Assembly: GCF_903994045.1 (NCBI RefSeq)
Contig: NZ_CAJEWD010000006.1
Location: 1 to 64,000, forward strand
Source: Jeotgalicoccus meleagridis
Lineage (GTDB): Bacteria; Bacillota; Bacilli; Staphylococcales; Salinicoccaceae
Length of the DNA stretch: 64,000 nucleotides
Direction of reading: 5' to 3'
The notes beneath the pieces were generated by a model that did no database searches, had not been told where the DNA came from, and worked only from the letters and a program-made list of their open reading frames with translations. Both the position numbers and the translations under genes were made by a program. This document shows positions 19,181 to 27,349 of this stretch, in pieces (within the stretch, counting starts at the first letter, position 1; each line of letters begins with the position of its first letter).

Positions 19181-20251
19181 CTACAATATAAAATCATAAA
19201 TGGTTAGATTCCTATATAGTGGCTTAGTCAAATTCGATACAGATACTCCTATTAGCCGAATCGGAACATCTTGATCTTTAACTTCGTGATACAAATTATA
19301 TGCATAATGGTAAATCTCTGGTCCACTTGAAATAGGATCAACAGTCATCATTTGTCGGGTATGAGTTTCAAAATCACCCGTCTTAATTTTCACTGTGACA
19401 ACATTTGCTACCATACCTTTATCGAGTAATCTTTCACTGACCTTCTCAGATAAGTTTTCTAAGACTAAGAGAATTTCTTGGTCATCATTTCTGTCATAGT
19501 TAAAAGTAGTCTCCTTACCGATAGACTTTCTCTCTCTTTGAACAGTTAGCTCATTGGTACCTATACCACGCGCCTTATTATAAAGACTCGCGCCTCTTTT
19601 ACCAAAAATAGCAGTCAGCTCACTCATACTCTTATCATACAAATCTTTACCAGTTTTTATATCAAGCTCAAACATTTTTTCTTCGGTCACTTTTCCTACA
19701 CCTGGAAACTTCCCTATTGGTAATTGGTGTAGGATTTCTAAGACATTGGAATAGTCAATGACTGTCGTTCCTCTAGGCTTGTTCATGCCGGATGCTATTT
19801 TGGCTAAGTATTTATTATAAGAAATGCCAGAACTTGAAGTCAGCCCTGTCTTTTCAAAAATTTCACTTTGGATTGATAGTGCGATACTTCTAGCAGAATT
19901 TTGTCTGTCCACTAAATTTGTAATATCCAAATAGGCTTCATCCAAACTAAGCGGTTCAATTTCTTCAGTATATGATAAAAATATTTCTTTTATTTGATTT
20001 GAAATTTCCTTATACCGTTCAAATCTTGGATGCACAAATATACCTTCTGGGCATAACTTATGAGCAGTTTTTGTTGGCATAGCGGAATGGACACCGAACT
20101 TTCTAGCTTCGTATGATGCAGTCGCAACCACTCCTCTATTAAAGGATCGTCCACCAACAATAACTGGTTTACCTCTTAACTTTGGATTATCGTATTGTTC
20201 TACTTGTGCAAAAAAGGCATCCATATCTATATGAATGATTCTTCTTTCCAT
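19181..20251 (-). CDS. dinB: DNA polymerase IV (Y family, DinB)
   Basis: A 356-residue translesion polymerase. The palm motifs [13 protein letters not shown] (residues ~6-18) and [13 protein letters not shown] carry the metal-binding acidic residues; a helix-hairpin-helix ([13 protein letters not shown]) and little-finger domain follow. I choose ATG 20251, six bases after GGGTG; a GTG three codons earlier is inside the ribosome site. No C-terminal beta-clamp extension beyond the usual length. It stands alone. Confidence 0.93.
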   Translation of the reverse strand: MERRIIHIDMDAFFAQVEQYDNPKLRGKPVIVGGRSFNRGVVATASYEARKFGVHSAMPTKTAHKLCPEGIFVHPRFERYKEISNQIKEIFLSYTEEIEPLSLDEAYLDITNLVDRQNSARSIALSIQSEIFEKTGLTSSSGISYNKYLAKIASGMNKPRGTTVIDYSNVLEILHQLPIGKFPGVGKVTEEKMFELDIKTGKDLYDKSMSELTAIFGKRGASLYNKARGIGTNELTVQRERKSIGKETTFNYDRNDDQEILLVLENLSEKVSERLLDKGMVANVVTVKIKTGDFETHTRQMMTVDPISSGPEIYHYAYNLYHEVKDQDVPIRLIGVSVSNLTKPLYRNLTIYDFIL

Positions 20252-20294
20252 GATATTCACCCAAATCTATTATAACAATACACGAACAAATGTT

Positions 20295-20867
20295 CTACAT
20301 ATATTCTTCTCTTGGGTCATTTTCGTAAAGACTCATCCCTACTTCTGTATCCATGGCGTAGTCTAAATGTTTATGTTTCAATATTAAAAAGGCATAATAT
20401 ATATCACCTGCACAAGCACCAGTATGAAGTGCAATGTAATACTTATATGCAGGATTAGGATATAGAAACATTAAAACAACCATAAGGATAGTTAATATGA
20501 AGAAGGGCATTAAGATAATTACTAAAAACTGCTTTCGACTAAAAATCGTTCCCGGCGAGCTAGCGTAAGCCATACCCGCCTTAAATCCAAACTTCACTTT
20601 TCGTTTTGGATTAAAAATCTTAAAAAATAAACCGTGTATACCTTCATGCACAATGATAATTACAATAAATAGTGCGATAATAAATAGTACTGCACCTACA
20701 ATACCAAAGTGCTCTCTACCAATTAAAGCACTGCCTGTCGGATGAATAATTAAGCCTTCCACTAAATAACAAACGATAAAAGCCACAAGTGCTAGTATTA
20801 TTTGTAGCCAAGACATATGTTTTAGTGCAGTTTGATCTTTAAATATGTTTAATATTAATTTATCCAC
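20295..20867 (-). CDS. DUF3267 membrane metalloprotease-like protein
   Basis: A 190-residue protein with four to five hydrophobic helices. IIVHEGIHGLFFK contains an HExxH zinc motif within the third segment, the mark of the DUF3267 group of putative membrane metalloproteases. Substrate and role unknown. The short spacing to dinB (43 bases) could allow readthrough. Confidence 0.75.
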   Translation of the reverse strand: MDKLILNIFKDQTALKHMSWLQIILALVAFIVCYLVEGLIIHPTGSALIGREHFGIVGAVLFIIALFIVIIIVHEGIHGLFFKIFNPKRKVKFGFKAGMAYASSPGTIFSRKQFLVIILMPFFILTILMVVLMFLYPNPAYKYYIALHTGACAGDIYYAFLILKHKHLDYAMDTEVGMSLYENDPREEYM

Positions 20868-20935
20868 TTACGATTCCTCATTTCGATACATGAAACATAT
20901 CATAATTATAAACTAATTCAAAAGGAGTTGAGTAG

Positions 20936-21979
20936 ATGAAGTTTACGATTGTTGGAGGTGGTCTAGCAGGTGCAGCACTTGCTTACCATTTAAAAAAATT
21001 CGATTGTGACGTCACAGTCTATGATAGAAAAGATAAAGGGCAAGCAACAAAAGCTTCTGCGGGGATTATTTGTCCTTGGGTAAGTCAAAGAAGAAATAAA
21101 AAGTGGTATCGTTTAGTTTCTAAAAGCGCAGCTTTTTATCCAAGTTTTATAAAGACCTTAGAAAAAGATAGTCAAATGGACACTGGCTATAAGCAAAATG
21201 GCGCTATTTGCTTGTTTAAAGAGAATGCTTTTGAAAAAGCAACTAAAAGAATTCAGAAGAAAGCAGATGAAGATATAAATGTCGGCCAGGTCACTGCCTT
21301 ATCTAAAAATGAGCTTAAAGATTTACATCCATTCTTAACAACAACTTATCCTGGTTTATTTGTCGAAGGTGGCGGACAAGTTAGAGGACAAAAGCTCCTT
21401 CTTGCCTTAAAAACCGCCTTCCTTAAACTTGGTGGTCAGTGGCTAGAGACTGATTATCCAGCCGATCAAGAGCATGACGGTTATACAATTTATACAACAG
21501 GTGCCTGGGGAATAGAACAGAATTTCCTCCCTAAAATCTCTCATCAAAGAGCAGAAATTATGCATTTTAATATAAAAGATAAAAGTAAAGAGACACCAGT
21601 CGTTATGGCCTTAGGCCCAACTTATATTGTTCACTTAGAAGATAATCGTTATGTCATTGGCACGACACACATTGATACAGACTCATTTCTTACAGAACCC
21701 ACAGAAGAAAGCTACCAATATCTTAAAGAGGAATTGTATAAATACTTTCAAGAAGATGAGGTAGAAATCGTCAAGATGGACGTCGGTTTAAAACCTTATA
21801 CAAGAGATTTTTTACCCTTCATTGGCTTTGTAGATCAACACACTTTTGTCATCAACGGCATGGGCTCGACTGGTCTTACTGCGAGTCCCTTTGTCGGTTC
21901 AGAAGTCGCAAAATTACTCTTAGGAAAAGAGACAAATTTAGACTTCAATGATTATAATTATATCAATAGTGAAACTTAA
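20936..21979 (+). CDS. FAD-dependent amine oxidase (DAO family)
   Basis: A 347-residue flavoprotein of the D-amino acid oxidase/glycine oxidase superfamily. The FAD-binding motif FTIVGGGLAGAALAYHLKK is at the N-terminus, KASAGIICPW follows as the flavin-contact segment, and the C-terminal GMGSTGLTASPFVGS completes the Rossmann fold. It oxidises a secondary or primary amine in the cytoplasm, but the substrate is not clear. It begins behind AAGGAG and ends with a strong terminator. Confidence 0.82.
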   Translation: MKFTIVGGGLAGAALAYHLKKFDCDVTVYDRKDKGQATKASAGIICPWVSQRRNKKWYRLVSKSAAFYPSFIKTLEKDSQMDTGYKQNGAICLFKENAFEKATKRIQKKADEDINVGQVTALSKNELKDLHPFLTTTYPGLFVEGGGQVRGQKLLLALKTAFLKLGGQWLETDYPADQEHDGYTIYTTGAWGIEQNFLPKISHQRAEIMHFNIKDKSKETPVVMALGPTYIVHLEDNRYVIGTTHIDTDSFLTEPTEESYQYLKEELYKYFQEDEVEIVKMDVGLKPYTRDFLPFIGFVDQHTFVINGMGSTGLTASPFVGSEVAKLLLGKETNLDFNDYNYINSET

Positions 21980-22021
21980 AAAAGAGTTTGAAAATCTTAG
22001 TGATTTTCAAACTCTTTTTTA
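21979..22021. terminator. Bidirectional intrinsic terminator
   Basis: AAAAAAGAGTTTGAAAATC and GATTTTCAAACTCTTTTTT form a ~18-bp stem with a 5-base loop between two convergent genes, overlapping the stop of the 75-residue membrane protein. Confidence 0.92.
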
Positions 22022-22246
22022 GACGAAAAATATAATAATTGCTACTACATAATATAAAAAGATGAGCGTATTTATAAGAAAAACTACCAACCATACTTTC
22101 CCTTTTCTATATCTAAAATTAACATAAGAAAAAAGGGTGCCGAGACATGCGAACAAAATTTGCAAAAACAGGACAGCGGAACCATCTACAAATATTGCTA
22201 AAATGATAATCAATACTGGAATAAAAGCAGAGAAAAATCTTAACAT
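22019..22246 (-). CDS. Small two-to-three-helix membrane protein, unknown
   Basis: A 75-residue, very hydrophobic protein with helices at about 5-22, 25-44 and 52-74, separated by a basic NFRYRKGK loop. AGAGGGGG precedes the ATG. I recognise no family. It follows the tubby-like gene by 17 bases and probably belongs to the same transcript. Confidence 0.65.
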   Translation of the reverse strand: MLRFFSAFIPVLIIILAIFVDGSAVLFLQILFACLGTLFSYVNFRYRKGKVWLVVFLINTLIFLYYVVAIIIFFV

Positions 22247-22263
22247 AGCGTTCCCCCTCTATA

Positions 22264-22773
22264 TTACCAACTTCTATGCAGCAATCTTGCTAGATGGTAA
22301 TCTTCTCTTTTATATAATTTATACATAAAATACATCAATACTAAAAGACCTGTCTCTAAGTCACTGACTTCTTCAACATAAATATTACGATCATTCATAG
22401 TCGCAATTAAGTCATTATTTTTATACATAATTAAAGTGACCTCTTTGTCATCTTTAAAGACGTAAGATTGATCATTAATTACGCCATCAACTTGGAAGTT
22501 CATAAAGTTTCGTAATTTCTTTTCTTTTAGAGTAAAGTGCTCACCTTGGCATTCTACTGTATATTTAGCAACGTTTAAATCTTTAAACCGTCTCAGTTGT
22601 AACCCTAATATTACTTCTAGCCCATTAGCGTGCTTAAAGCCATAAGTATTTTTATCATCACAACCTGATACTGTTGCTTTAAATATATCTCCGACAAACT
22701 CATTATTACTATTTAGAATTTTGATGCCTTGATAATCTTCTTGATCGATAACTTTTGCGTACAACTGCTGCAC
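22264..22773 (-). CDS. Uncharacterised protein, possibly tubby C-terminal-like
   Basis: A 169-residue mostly beta-strand protein with a hydrophobic helix near the C-terminus (GLLVLMYFMYKLY, about residues 140-152). The pattern of short repeated strands followed by one helix is reminiscent of the tubby-C-terminal-like/LURP-one proteins of Firmicutes, but this is a weak resemblance. I choose GTG 22773 because AGGAGG lies exactly eight bases upstream; an upstream ATG reading would cover that ribosome site. Function unknown. Confidence 0.55.
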   Translation of the reverse strand: MQQLYAKVIDQEDYQGIKILNSNNEFVGDIFKATVSGCDDKNTYGFKHANGLEVILGLQLRRFKDLNVAKYTVECQGEHFTLKEKKLRNFMNFQVDGVINDQSYVFKDDKEVTLIMYKNNDLIATMNDRNIYVEEVSDLETGLLVLMYFMYKLYKREDYHLARLLHRSW

Positions 22774-22825
22774 AAAACACGCCTCCTGTCCCATCAATAC
22801 GTTAATATTAGTTTACCACAACTAT

Positions 22826-22862
22826 AAAAAAGAGTATCCCCCAAGACTTGGTGAGATACTCA
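22826..22862 (-). terminator. Intrinsic terminator after the sirtuin gene
   Basis: On the minus strand GAGTATCTCACCAAG and CTTGGGGGATACTC form a stem followed by TTTTTTAT, ending the macrodomain-sirtuin transcript. Confidence 0.85.
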
Positions 22863-22876
22863 AAAATATTCTAAAT

Positions 22877-23743
22877 TTATTTAGCTTCTGCAGCTAAGAT
22901 AGTGTCTCTAATATCTTCTTTTAAAAAGACTGTCTGGTCTTTGATATTCGATGGAATACGATAGGATTTCTGATTCATTACTACGTATAAGGCTTGATCA
23001 TTCGATCTTGTTTCTCTCCAAAAAGGATGTTTAATGAATTGTGGTGTCGTATGACCCACTCCGATTTCTAAGAACAAGGTCTTATCTTTATTGTGTGTGT
23101 TAAGGAAGGCATTATAATTATCTCTACGTTTATTAAAATACGCGTCCTCTACCATACCTTTTTCTGCAGTTCTCTTATTTTTCTCCATTACTGCACCACA
23201 TTTAGGACAGTGTGGAATCAATTCACTTGGGACTTTTAAGTCTTTTTGTTCTCTTACCATGCGTCTGATTAAATCATCATCACGGTAGGTTTGATCGTGA
23301 CAAAATTCTGAGCACTGCATACGGCCATACTCACCTTGATAGTAGATGACTTTCGACATATCGTAACCAGCTTTATAAAATGCATTATCTGCATTTGTTG
23401 TAATCACGCGATGTGCTTTATTTGCTAGTAGATTTTTTAGTGCCAAGTAACTCGTTCCTGCTTCTTGGTCTAAGTAATTTAAGACGATGAATCTACTTTG
23501 AAAAGCCCAGTACTCTTCCCAAGTTGGGAATTTTTGAAGGCTTGCTTGTAACATATCTAGCCAACCATATTTTTCGATAAAATCCTCAAAGTTTTTAGTA
23601 AAACGCTCGCCGATATAAGTGAAGCCATCTGCAGCAGACATTCCTGCACCAATACCTACGACAACAGCATCTGCTTCTTCTATCAATGCTTTTAATAGAT
23701 CACTCTCTTTTTTATCTTGTTCTAAAGACTTCCAAATTGCCAT
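22877..23743 (-). CDS. Class M sirtuin, protein ADP-ribosyltransferase (SirTM-like)
   Basis: A 288-residue NAD-dependent sirtuin of the macrodomain-linked class M, which ADP-ribosylates lipoylated GcvH-L rather than deacylating. The NAD motif GIGAGMSAADG is at 30-40 and TTNADN at 115-120. Where canonical sirtuins have the catalytic His before the zinc ribbon, this one has Gln136 (YYQGEYGRMQC), as described for class M. Four zinc cysteines are present in CSEFC and CPKC. It follows the macrodomain gene by 13 bases and ends the transcript. Confidence 0.92.
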   Translation of the reverse strand: MAIWKSLEQDKKESDLLKALIEEADAVVVGIGAGMSAADGFTYIGERFTKNFEDFIEKYGWLDMLQASLQKFPTWEEYWAFQSRFIVLNYLDQEAGTSYLALKNLLANKAHRVITTNADNAFYKAGYDMSKVIYYQGEYGRMQCSEFCHDQTYRDDDLIRRMVREQKDLKVPSELIPHCPKCGAVMEKNKRTAEKGMVEDAYFNKRRDNYNAFLNTHNKDKTLFLEIGVGHTTPQFIKHPFWRETRSNDQALYVVMNQKSYRIPSNIKDQTVFLKEDIRDTILAAEAK

Positions 23744-23756
23744 TTAAGTGCGCTCC

Positions 23757-24527
23757 TTATGCTAAAAGTTCTTGATATATATCATAATCTTCATCAGTAA
23801 AAACATTGAAGACAACTTTAATCTCTGACTGTGTCTCATCTATATAATCTCTAACCGCTTCAATAGCAGCAGTAGCCGCTTCTTTTTTAGGATAACCAAA
23901 TACACCTGTTGATATACTACAAAACGCAAGCTCTGTCATGCCATACTCTTCTGCTTTTTCTAATGAAGCACGATAACATTTTTGTAGTAATTCTCTCTTC
24001 ATTAAAGACACATGATTATTCTTTACTACAGGTCCAACTGTATGGATGACATAATTTGATGGTAGGTTGTAGGCTTTTGTAACTTTTGCTCTCCCTACTG
24101 CTTCTTTTCTCTTTTGCTCATCCATTATTTTTTTACAAGCTAAACGAAGTTGCAGTCCTGCTTTTGTATGGATGATGTTGTCTATACAGTTATGGTTTGG
24201 GATAAAACAACCCAAGAGCTCACTATTTGCAGCATTCACTATACCATCTATTTTTAAATGAGTGATGTCACCTTGCCATATATAAAGATTATCTTTAACT
24301 GGTTCTAGATCATCAAAAAATGTAATGTTTTTTGCATTCTCTTCTTGTAAAAATGCATCCTGAACATGCAAATATTCCTGACTAATCGGTCTCGCTTCTC
24401 TTTCATTGGCAAGGCCTCTATACATGGAGTAACGTTCTTCAAATGATTCAGGGATTCTTTTATCTATGCCCTGTTCTTGTAGCATATAAGATATCAAAAA
24501 ATGTAATCTTTGTGTTTGGGTCATCAT
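23757..24527 (-). CDS. Zinc-containing macrodomain ADP-ribosyl hydrolase
   Basis: A 256-residue protein-ADP-ribose hydrolase expected to reverse the modification made by the adjacent sirtuin. A helical N-terminal extension (1-75) precedes the macrodomain with GDITHLKIDGIVNAANSELLG. CFIPNHNCID supplies the zinc ligands special to sirtuin-linked macrodomains, and SISTGVFGYP is the ADP-ribose loop. Two adjacent ATG codons (24527 and 24524) are both possible starts. An intrinsic terminator lies between this gene and gcvH-L upstream. Confidence 0.92.
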   Translation of the reverse strand: MMTQTQRLHFLISYMLQEQGIDKRIPESFEERYSMYRGLANEREARPISQEYLHVQDAFLQEENAKNITFFDDLEPVKDNLYIWQGDITHLKIDGIVNAANSELLGCFIPNHNCIDNIIHTKAGLQLRLACKKIMDEQKRKEAVGRAKVTKAYNLPSNYVIHTVGPVVKNNHVSLMKRELLQKCYRASLEKAEEYGMTELAFCSISTGVFGYPKKEAATAAIEAVRDYIDETQSEIKVVFNVFTDEDYDIYQELLA

Positions 24528-24540
24528 TTTATCACCTAGA

Positions 24541-24584
24541 AAAAAGGCCCGTATTCATTCTTGACTTGAATACAGGTCCTTTAT
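24541..24584 (-). terminator. Internal terminator between gcvH-L and the macrodomain gene
   Basis: On the minus strand AAAGGACCTGTATTCA pairs with TGAATACGGGCCTTT with one bulge, followed by TTTTTT. It sits inside an otherwise co-directional operon, so it should lower transcription of the macrodomain and sirtuin genes relative to gcvH-L. Confidence 0.8.
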
Positions 24585-24593
24585 TTATTATAT

Positions 24594-24926
24594 TTAAGCG
24601 TCAGCTAAAGCGTTGAATTCGTCTTCGTTAACATTCGTTAATTTAACAACCCAGCTCTCTTCTGGTTTACTAGAGTTTAGTAAAGTTGGCTCATCACTTG
24701 CTTTGTCGTTAACTGCGACAACTTTTCCTGCAAGTGGTGATGCTAAGTCCAAGACAGTTTTTGAAGCTTCAAGTTCTAACAGTGAGTCATTCTTATTAAC
24801 TTCTTCTGCTTTTGTAAATTCTACAAAACCAACAGTACCGATATCATCCTGAAGTTCAGGTGTCATGATTAATGTGTACTCATCTCCACTTTTTTCAACC
24901 CATAGATAATTTGCAACTTTTCTCAT
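24594..24926 (-). CDS. gcvH-L: Glycine cleavage H-like lipoyl protein (GcvH-L)
   Basis: A 110-residue lipoyl-domain protein, the target of the class M sirtuin. The lipoylated lysine is expected at K56 in ELEASKTVLDLASP. The N-terminus VANYLWVEKSGDEYTLIMTP fits GcvH-L rather than the glycine-cleavage GcvH. I start at ATG 24926 by family length; the ribosome site is poor (AAAGG about 13 bases away) and a TTG four codons earlier cannot be excluded. It follows the LLM gene by 16 bases. Confidence 0.9.
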   Translation of the reverse strand: MRKVANYLWVEKSGDEYTLIMTPELQDDIGTVGFVEFTKAEEVNKNDSLLELEASKTVLDLASPLAGKVVAVNDKASDEPTLLNSSKPEESWVVKLTNVNEDEFNALADA

Positions 24927-24942
24927 TATTCTATTCAATCCT

Positions 24943-25959
24943 TTACTTTAAGTTAAATTCTTTAGCAATCAATTCTAGAGCACGATGACGATTTTCAGCA
25001 CCAGGCATTAAAGGAATTAACATCAGCTCATCTGGTTCTATTTTATCGACTAAAGCCATGAGCTGCTCTTTGACGCTCTTAGCATCACCAACCACCATGC
25101 GCGTACGATTTGATTTTATTTTCTCTACATCTTCTTTAGTATAGTTGTATTTTCTTGCAGTTTCAACCGAAGGAAAGCTCTTAAATTCACTAAAGTTATT
25201 CTTACCCAAGAGCCATACATCTAAAGCTTCAGCAAGTTCATAAGCTTCTTCATTCGTATCATGCACAACAACGAAAGGTGCAATCATTGTCCCTGGTTTA
25301 GACATTACTTTTGAAGGTGTGAAATTTTCACGATATATTTTAAGAGAACGCTTGCCTAAATCTGTCTTATCACTTGAAGCATAAGGAAAGAGACCGAACA
25401 CATAACCAATTCCGAGTTGACCAGCCATCTTAGCTGATTTCATGCTTGTACTTAGTACCCACATTTCAGGATTACTATCTCCAGTTGGATTTGCTGTAAC
25501 ATGATTCAAGTGATGGTCTGGATCATCTTCATTGGTCACAAATTTCTTTATATCACTTATGTGAGTTTTATAAGGAAGAGGCGTATCTTGAGTGTGCATC
25601 GCCTCTTTTACTTGAGGTGTCCCACTATTATTTCCAATACCTAAGTCAATTCGCCCGGGATAAAGATTTTCCATCATTCTAAAATTTTCAGCGATCTTAA
25701 GTGCACTATAATGAGGAATCATTACTCCACCAGAGCCTAGTTTAATAGACTTTGTTTGACCTAATAGATGCATCATCATCATTTCTGGACTTGAACTTTG
25801 AAAGGCATAGACATCATGATGCTCTGCCATCCAAAATCTATGATATCCTAATGCTTCTGCTTTTTGAGCGAGTCTTACAGTTTCCTTTAAAGCATCTTCT
25901 GCTTTTTGGTTCTCATCAATCACCGCATAATCCAATACGTTAATTTTCACTAGTTTCAC
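24943..25959 (-). CDS. Luciferase-like flavin monooxygenase (LLM family)
   Basis: A 338-residue TIM-barrel FMN-dependent oxidoreductase of the bacterial luciferase-like group without the luciferase beta features. YHRFWMAEHHDVYAFQSSSPE and GSGGVMIPHYSALKIAENFRM are the classic family motifs. In staphylococci and streptococci this family accompanies the class M sirtuin. It is the first gene of the operon, directly behind a strong promoter. The substrate is unknown. Confidence 0.9.
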   Translation of the reverse strand: MKLVKINVLDYAVIDENQKAEDALKETVRLAQKAEALGYHRFWMAEHHDVYAFQSSSPEMMMMHLLGQTKSIKLGSGGVMIPHYSALKIAENFRMMENLYPGRIDLGIGNNSGTPQVKEAMHTQDTPLPYKTHISDIKKFVTNEDDPDHHLNHVTANPTGDSNPEMWVLSTSMKSAKMAGQLGIGYVFGLFPYASSDKTDLGKRSLKIYRENFTPSKVMSKPGTMIAPFVVVHDTNEEAYELAEALDVWLLGKNNFSEFKSFPSVETARKYNYTKEDVEKIKSNRTRMVVGDAKSVKEQLMALVDKIEPDELMLIPLMPGAENRHRALELIAKEFNLK

Positions 25960-25995
25960 ATATCCTTTATATACATAATATGTTAATCATTATTC

Positions 25996-26024
25996 ATTAT
26001 AGACATGCTAAATTTTATCGTCAA
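25996..26024 (-). promoter_or_regulatory. Promoter of the LLM-gcvH-L-macro-sirtuin operon
   Basis: On the minus strand TTGACG (26019-26024), 17 bases, then a perfect TATAAT (25996-26001). An imperfect AT-rich dyad just downstream (ATAATGAATAATGATTA) could bind a Fur-family repressor, but the match is weak. Confidence 0.7.
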
Positions 26025-26126
26025 TCTACTTGCTTTTCTCCTTGACGTCATGTAATTGACTTTGATTTGAACACTTGATAACTTTAAATTAAATGCTTAA
26101 ATAAAAGTGCTTAAAGGAGTAACAAG

Positions 26127-27314
26127 ATGAATAAAAAATATGCTCCACTTTTCGAAGATTTAACACTACCAAATGGCAGTGTTTTAAGTAACCGCTTTGT
26201 CCTATCTCCTATCATTACGAACTCTTCTACAATTGATGGGCATGTTACAAAAGAAGATGTACTTTATCATGAAAGACGGGCAAACTCTGCACCGATTCAA
26301 GTTACGGGTGCGGCTTATATCGAACCCTATGGTCAACTGTTTGAATATGGTTTTAGTGTTTCTGATGATAGTACAATTCCAGGCTTAAAAAAACTTGCAA
26401 CAGCTATGAAAAAAGATGGTGCCAAGGCCATACTACAACTTACACATGCCGGTCGATTTGCTAACCAGGCAATACTTGATTTAGGTGTGGTCTACGGCCC
26501 AAGTTTTATGGAACTGAACACCCCAATTAAACATCAAGTACTCAGTATGACTAAAAGAAAAATTGACTTGGTCATTAAAGATTATGCTGATGCCACAAGA
26601 CGAGCAATTAAAGCAGGTTTTGATGGTGTTGAAGTTTCTGCTGCACAGAGATTGCTCATACAAACTTTTTGGTCTAAGTTTTCTAACCAAAGAGACGATG
26701 AATATGGTGTGAACTCCTTAGAAGACCGCTCTCGTTTCGGCCTAGAAGTGATTCAAGCTGTAACTGATGTCATTAAAAATGAAGCACCAAAAGACTTCAT
26801 CTTTGGTTTTAGAGGTACACCTGAAGAAACTAGAGGTTCAGAAGTTGGATATAGTGTAGATGACTTTCTGTATTTTGTAGATGAAATCGAAAAAATACAT
26901 CGCCTCGACTATTTAGCAATCGCCAGTTGGGGACGAAATATTTACTTAAATGAAGTCAGAGCTGATGGGCCTTATAAAGGCAAAATCATAAATCAAGTGG
27001 TTTACGACCATGTAAAAGACAGAGTACCTATGATGGCAACAGGTGGGATTAACTCACCTGATAAAGCACTAGATGCTCTAAAACATGCTGACATGGTTGG
27101 TGCCTCAAGTCCCTTTATCACTGAACCAGACTTTGTAAATAAGTTAGCGGATGGTAGAGAAGATGAAATTACTTTACAGTTTACGGTTGATGAGATTGAT
27201 GATTTAAAAATTCCTAAGTCTGCCTTTAAAGATATCGTGAAGATGATGGATTATGGTGAGGGCTTACCGAAAGAAACAAGAGACGAATTAAGACGACTCG
27301 CTGATGAAAAATGA
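26127..27314 (+). CDS. NADH-dependent flavin oxidoreductase (old yellow enzyme family)
   Basis: A 395-residue OYE-type TIM-barrel FMN enzyme, divergent from the LLM-sirtuin operon. LSPIITNSSTIDGHVTKED binds FMN, QLTHAGRFANQ contains the substrate-binding His region, and the C-terminal MMATGGINSPDKALDAL binds the FMN phosphate. A homologue accompanies the sirtuin operon in S. aureus. It likely reduces an activated alkene or a related oxidised metabolite. No iron-sulfur or second NAD domain is present. Confidence 0.88.
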   Translation: MNKKYAPLFEDLTLPNGSVLSNRFVLSPIITNSSTIDGHVTKEDVLYHERRANSAPIQVTGAAYIEPYGQLFEYGFSVSDDSTIPGLKKLATAMKKDGAKAILQLTHAGRFANQAILDLGVVYGPSFMELNTPIKHQVLSMTKRKIDLVIKDYADATRRAIKAGFDGVEVSAAQRLLIQTFWSKFSNQRDDEYGVNSLEDRSRFGLEVIQAVTDVIKNEAPKDFIFGFRGTPEETRGSEVGYSVDDFLYFVDEIEKIHRLDYLAIASWGRNIYLNEVRADGPYKGKIINQVVYDHVKDRVPMMATGGINSPDKALDALKHADMVGASSPFITEPDFVNKLADGREDEITLQFTVDEIDDLKIPKSAFKDIVKMMDYGEGLPKETRDELRRLADEK

Positions 27315-27348
27315 GAAAAGGACCTCTATTTTTTGAGGTCCTTTTCTT
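27314..27348. terminator. Bidirectional intrinsic terminator
   Basis: GAAAAGGACCTC and GAGGTCCTTTTC pair around an ATTTTTT loop between the convergent OYE and ABC-F genes. Confidence 0.9.
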
Positions 27349-27349
27349 A

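Noticed and set aside
25976-25996. Fur/Per-like AT-rich dyad just downstream of the LLM-operon promoter
   Set aside because: Only about two thirds of positions fit the Per-box consensus, which is expected by chance in AT-rich DNA; not reported as an operator.
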